A stretch of DNA of 15,348 bases from NCBI GenBank assembly GCA_035299585.1, contig DATGWF010000018.1:1-15348 (forward strand), given 5' to 3'. Under the pieces are notes generated by a model. The model saw nothing but the letters and a program-made list of their open reading frames with translations. It did no database searches and was not told where the DNA came from. Below are positions 13,437 through 15,348 of this stretch, in pieces (the first letter of the stretch is position 1; each line of letters begins with the position of its first letter). The position numbers and the translations under genes were made by a program. This DNA is from DATGWF01 sp035299585. Lineage in GTDB: Bacteria; Actinomycetota; Actinomycetes; Actinomycetales; Microbacteriaceae.

Positions 13437-15083
13437 CTAGCCTACGGTCCCTTCGGTGGGGCGCGAGCTGGGAAGCTGGCGCGATATGTCTGCGATGGCG
13501 GATTCGAGTCGGGGGTCGTCGCCGCGAGCGAGTCCAGCGAGTTCGATTCGCCGGCCATCGTCCAGGATTTTCACCCAGAGGCGTCGGCGTGCAACGAACA
13601 ACGAGGTCAGCAGTCCGGCGAGTGCGGTGAGCGAGAACACCAGGACCCATGTGCGGGAGGGGTCGTGATGGATTTGTAGGCTCGCGAAGCGTTTCACTGA
13701 TCCGGTGTAGTCCGAGGTTGTGGCGTTTGCGCCACGAGCGTCGTCGAAGGTCACGGTGCCGAGCCCGTTGGGAAGGTCTTCGGTCTCGCCCGGGCGGAGC
13801 TCGATGGACTCGGTTCCCACCTTGCGGCCATTGAGCTGGGTCATGGTCGAGGTGTCGAGTTGATACACGGAGGTCGGCTTTCCGGCATCGAGCCCGAGAT
13901 CTCCGGAGAAGACATTGAGGGTGACCATCGGATACTCGAGGTCCGGGAAAGCGGAGTAGTAGGCCTTGTTGGCCCCCTCAGCCTGGGTCGGATAGAAGAA
14001 GCCGACCATGCCGATTTGGCTTGCCAGTCCGTCGGGGATCTTGATGACGCCGAGCGAGGTGAGTTTGGCGTCCTGTGGAAGGAACGGCACCGAGTCGGTG
14101 AAGACGACGTTCCCTGCCGGGTCGCGCACGGTAAGGGTGGGCGCGTACCCATTCCCGAGGAGATAGATGTCGGCGCCGTTCGTTCGAAGCGGGTCGTTGA
14201 CTCGGATGGCACGGGGTTCCTCTGAGCCGTCGGGCTCGGTGACGGTCACACTCGCGAGATAGTCGATGGGCTGACCGAGCGCGGCCGAGTTCTCGGTCTC
14301 GTACGTCACGGCGAGGTCGTCGAGACGCACGCTAAACGGGTCGAGCTGCCCGTCGTGGAACCAGCGGCCGGGGTTGAACGAGTCATAGGAGGCGAGGGTG
14401 TTGACGAAGCTCTGCCCGCTCACGACGGTTCGCTGGCCGGTGTACCCGAAGCCGCCGCCGAACGCGACCGCGACGAGTACGCCGACGAGGGAAAGGTGGA
14501 AGACCAGGTTGCCGGTTTCGCGGATGTATCCGCGTTCTGCGGACAGCGAGGGTGCGTCTCGATCGAAACGTTGCACGCGATAGCGCGCTGTGCGAAGTGC
14601 CCGCTCAGCCGCCGCCATCGTTTCGTCGGAGGTGGCGGTTGATTCGAGCGTGACAAAGCCGGGCAGTCGGTCGAGTCGCATCGGCGTGGCCGGCGGTTGG
14701 GAGCGCATCGCCTCCCAGTGGTGCTTGGCCCGCGGAACGACACAACCGATGAGGGAGATGAACAGCAGGATATAGATGGCGGAGAACCAGACCGAGCTGT
14801 ACACCTCGAACATGCCGAACCAGTCCAAGACGGGCGCGAGCTGGGGGTTGTTCACGAAGTACTGCGACACCCCGTTGGGGTCTGAGGATCGCTGGGGTAC
14901 GAGCGAACCGGGCACCGCGGCAATGGCGAGCAAGAGCAACAGGACGAGCGCGGTGCGCATGCTCGTGAGTTGAGTCCATGCCCAACGCGCCCAGCCGACG
15001 GCGTTGAGTGGGACGTTGCGGGCGGGTGCCCCGCCGTCGGGCAACTCGGGACGTGAGTCGATGTAATCAGATGGCCGGGACAT
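13437..15083 (-). CDS. resB: Cytochrome c biogenesis protein ResB (Ccs1)
   Basis: A 548-residue ResB/Ccs1 family protein, partner of CcsB in system II cytochrome c maturation. Topology from hydrophobicity: helices near 44-62, 98-116 and 193-211, then a large extracytoplasmic domain (about 212-471), and a last helix near 478-496 just after an HHDPS segment (472-476). His196 in the third helix is a possible haem ligand, as expected for the family. A cytoplasmic tail of about 50 residues follows. The ATG at 15083 lies within the 3' end of ccdA (17 bp overlap) and follows an exceptionally strong Shine-Dalgarno sequence, so initiation is leadered and coupled. The gene ends Val-Gly-stop, where the -10 hexamer of ccsB overlaps the stop codon. 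Confidence 0.95.
   Translation of the reverse strand: MSRPSDYIDSRPELPDGGAPARNVPLNAVGWARWAWTQLTSMRTALVLLLLLAIAAVPGSLVPQRSSDPNGVSQYFVNNPQLAPVLDWFGMFEVYSSVWFSAIYILLFISLIGCVVPRAKHHWEAMRSQPPATPMRLDRLPGFVTLESTATSDETMAAAERALRTARYRVQRFDRDAPSLSAERGYIRETGNLVFHLSLVGVLVAVAFGGGFGYTGQRTVVSGQSFVNTLASYDSFNPGRWFHDGQLDPFSVRLDDLAVTYETENSAALGQPIDYLASVTVTEPDGSEEPRAIRVNDPLRTNGADIYLLGNGYAPTLTVRDPAGNVVFTDSVPFLPQDAKLTSLGVIKIPDGLASQIGMVGFFYPTQAEGANKAYYSAFPDLEYPMVTLNVFSGDLGLDAGKPTSVYQLDTSTMTQLNGRKVGTESIELRPGETEDLPNGLGTVTFDDARGANATTSDYTGSVKRFASLQIHHDPSRTWVLVFSLTALAGLLTSLFVARRRLWVKILDDGRRIELAGLARGDDPRLESAIADISRQLPSSRPTEGTVG
13439..13444 (-). promoter_or_regulatory. ccsB: Predicted -10 element, leaderless start of ccsB
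   Basis: TAGGCT, then six bases (AGCACC), then GTG at 13432. Its last base is the first base of the resB stop codon, the same arrangement as at the menG / prenyl synthase junction. Confidence 0.65.
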
Positions 15084-15348
15084 ATCCGCCGATCACCTCC
15101 TGGAGCTGCGACATGAGCTCGGCCCAAACGCCGGTGGCCATGAGAATGCCCATACCGATGAGGAGCACTCCGCCGGCAAGGTTGATCTGGCGAATGTGCG
15201 CTCGAATCCAGGTGAGCCCGCGGCCGACCCAGGCGAGGCCCAACGCGATGAGGATGAACGGGAAGCCCAGCCCGAGACAGTAGGCGACACCGAGAATGGC
15301 GCCTCGTGTCGCCGATGAGCTGTCGAGGCTCAGGGCGAGAACGACCGC
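15067..15348 (-). CDS. ccdA: CcdA/DsbD-type thiol-disulfide transporter, C-terminal 93 residues
   Basis: Only the last 93 residues are in the window. They contain the end of a polytopic membrane protein: a helix with GVAYCLGLGFPFILIAL (from about residue 20 of the visible part), a charged loop, and a last helix with LAGGVLLIGMGILMATGVW. This pattern is that of CcdA, which passes reducing power from cytoplasmic thioredoxin across the membrane to keep apocytochrome c cysteines reduced. The catalytic Cys pair of the first helix is outside the window; the Cys in AYC may be the second family cysteine. Placement directly before resB and ccsB supports the call. Its final codons contain the ribosome-binding site of resB. 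Confidence 0.88.
   Translation of the reverse strand, partial: AVVLALSLDSSSATRGAILGVAYCLGLGFPFILIALGLAWVGRGLTWIRAHIRQINLAGGVLLIGMGILMATGVWAELMSQLQEVIGGYVPAI
15091..15101 (-). promoter_or_regulatory. resB: Very strong Shine-Dalgarno sequence for resB
   Basis: AGGAGGTGATC lies within the ccdA coding region, seven bases before the resB ATG when measured from its 3' end and twelve from the AGGAGG core. All eleven bases are complementary to the usual 3' end of 16S rRNA. It decides the resB start. Confidence 0.8.

Overview
This window is dense, GC-rich chromosomal DNA from an actinobacterium, most likely of the order Micrococcales and probably the family Microbacteriaceae. The evidence is the codon bias, the frequent GTG starts, the short actinobacterial form of MenE, the Asp-type MenB, the ResB/CcsB/CcdA system for cytochrome c, and the absence of a geranylgeranyl-reductase gene (MenJ) beside the prenyl synthase, which fits the unsaturated menaquinones usual in that family. 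The family assignment is inference. I see 17 genes, no RNA genes, no mobile elements, no CRISPR array and no gap above 65 bp.

Layout from left to right: (1) positions 1-1147, minus strand: a partial alpha/beta hydrolase and a small type IV prepilin peptidase. (2) 1212-4376, minus strand: menG (demethylmenaquinone methyltransferase), then a long-chain polyprenyl diphosphate synthase, then fprA (ferredoxin-NADP+ reductase). (3) 4419-5627, plus strand: menF, divergent from menG. (4) 5616-7605, minus strand: a two-helix PLDc_N-type membrane protein, then menD. (5) 7646-7933, plus strand: a DUF4229 membrane protein. (6) 7930-10902, minus strand: menB, menE, menA. (7) 10936-11910, plus strand: menC. 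(8) 11907-15348, minus strand: ccdA (partial), resB, ccsB and a HAD phosphatase.

Together, regions 2-7 encode most of the classical o-succinylbenzoate route from chorismate to menaquinone: MenF, MenD, MenC, MenE and MenB for the ring, the prenyl synthase for the tail, MenA to join them and MenG for the final methylation. MenH and a dedicated DHNA-CoA thioesterase are not in the window. Region 8 makes membrane-attached cytochrome c. The window is therefore largely a respiratory-chain supply locus.

The most striking signal is in the gene starts. Nine genes have a TANNNT hexamer followed by exactly six bases and then the ATG or GTG; a tenth (menC) has a one-mismatch version. This is the known signature of leaderless actinobacterial transcripts. 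The other six genes whose start is visible all overlap the upstream gene and look translationally coupled. Three divergent pairs share 33-42 bp, and all three convergent pairs overlap at their stop codons, leaving no room for ordinary terminators. I found no clearly new biological system. The gene content is conserved core metabolism, and the interest lies in this compact layout and in the two uncharacterised small membrane proteins inside the men locus.
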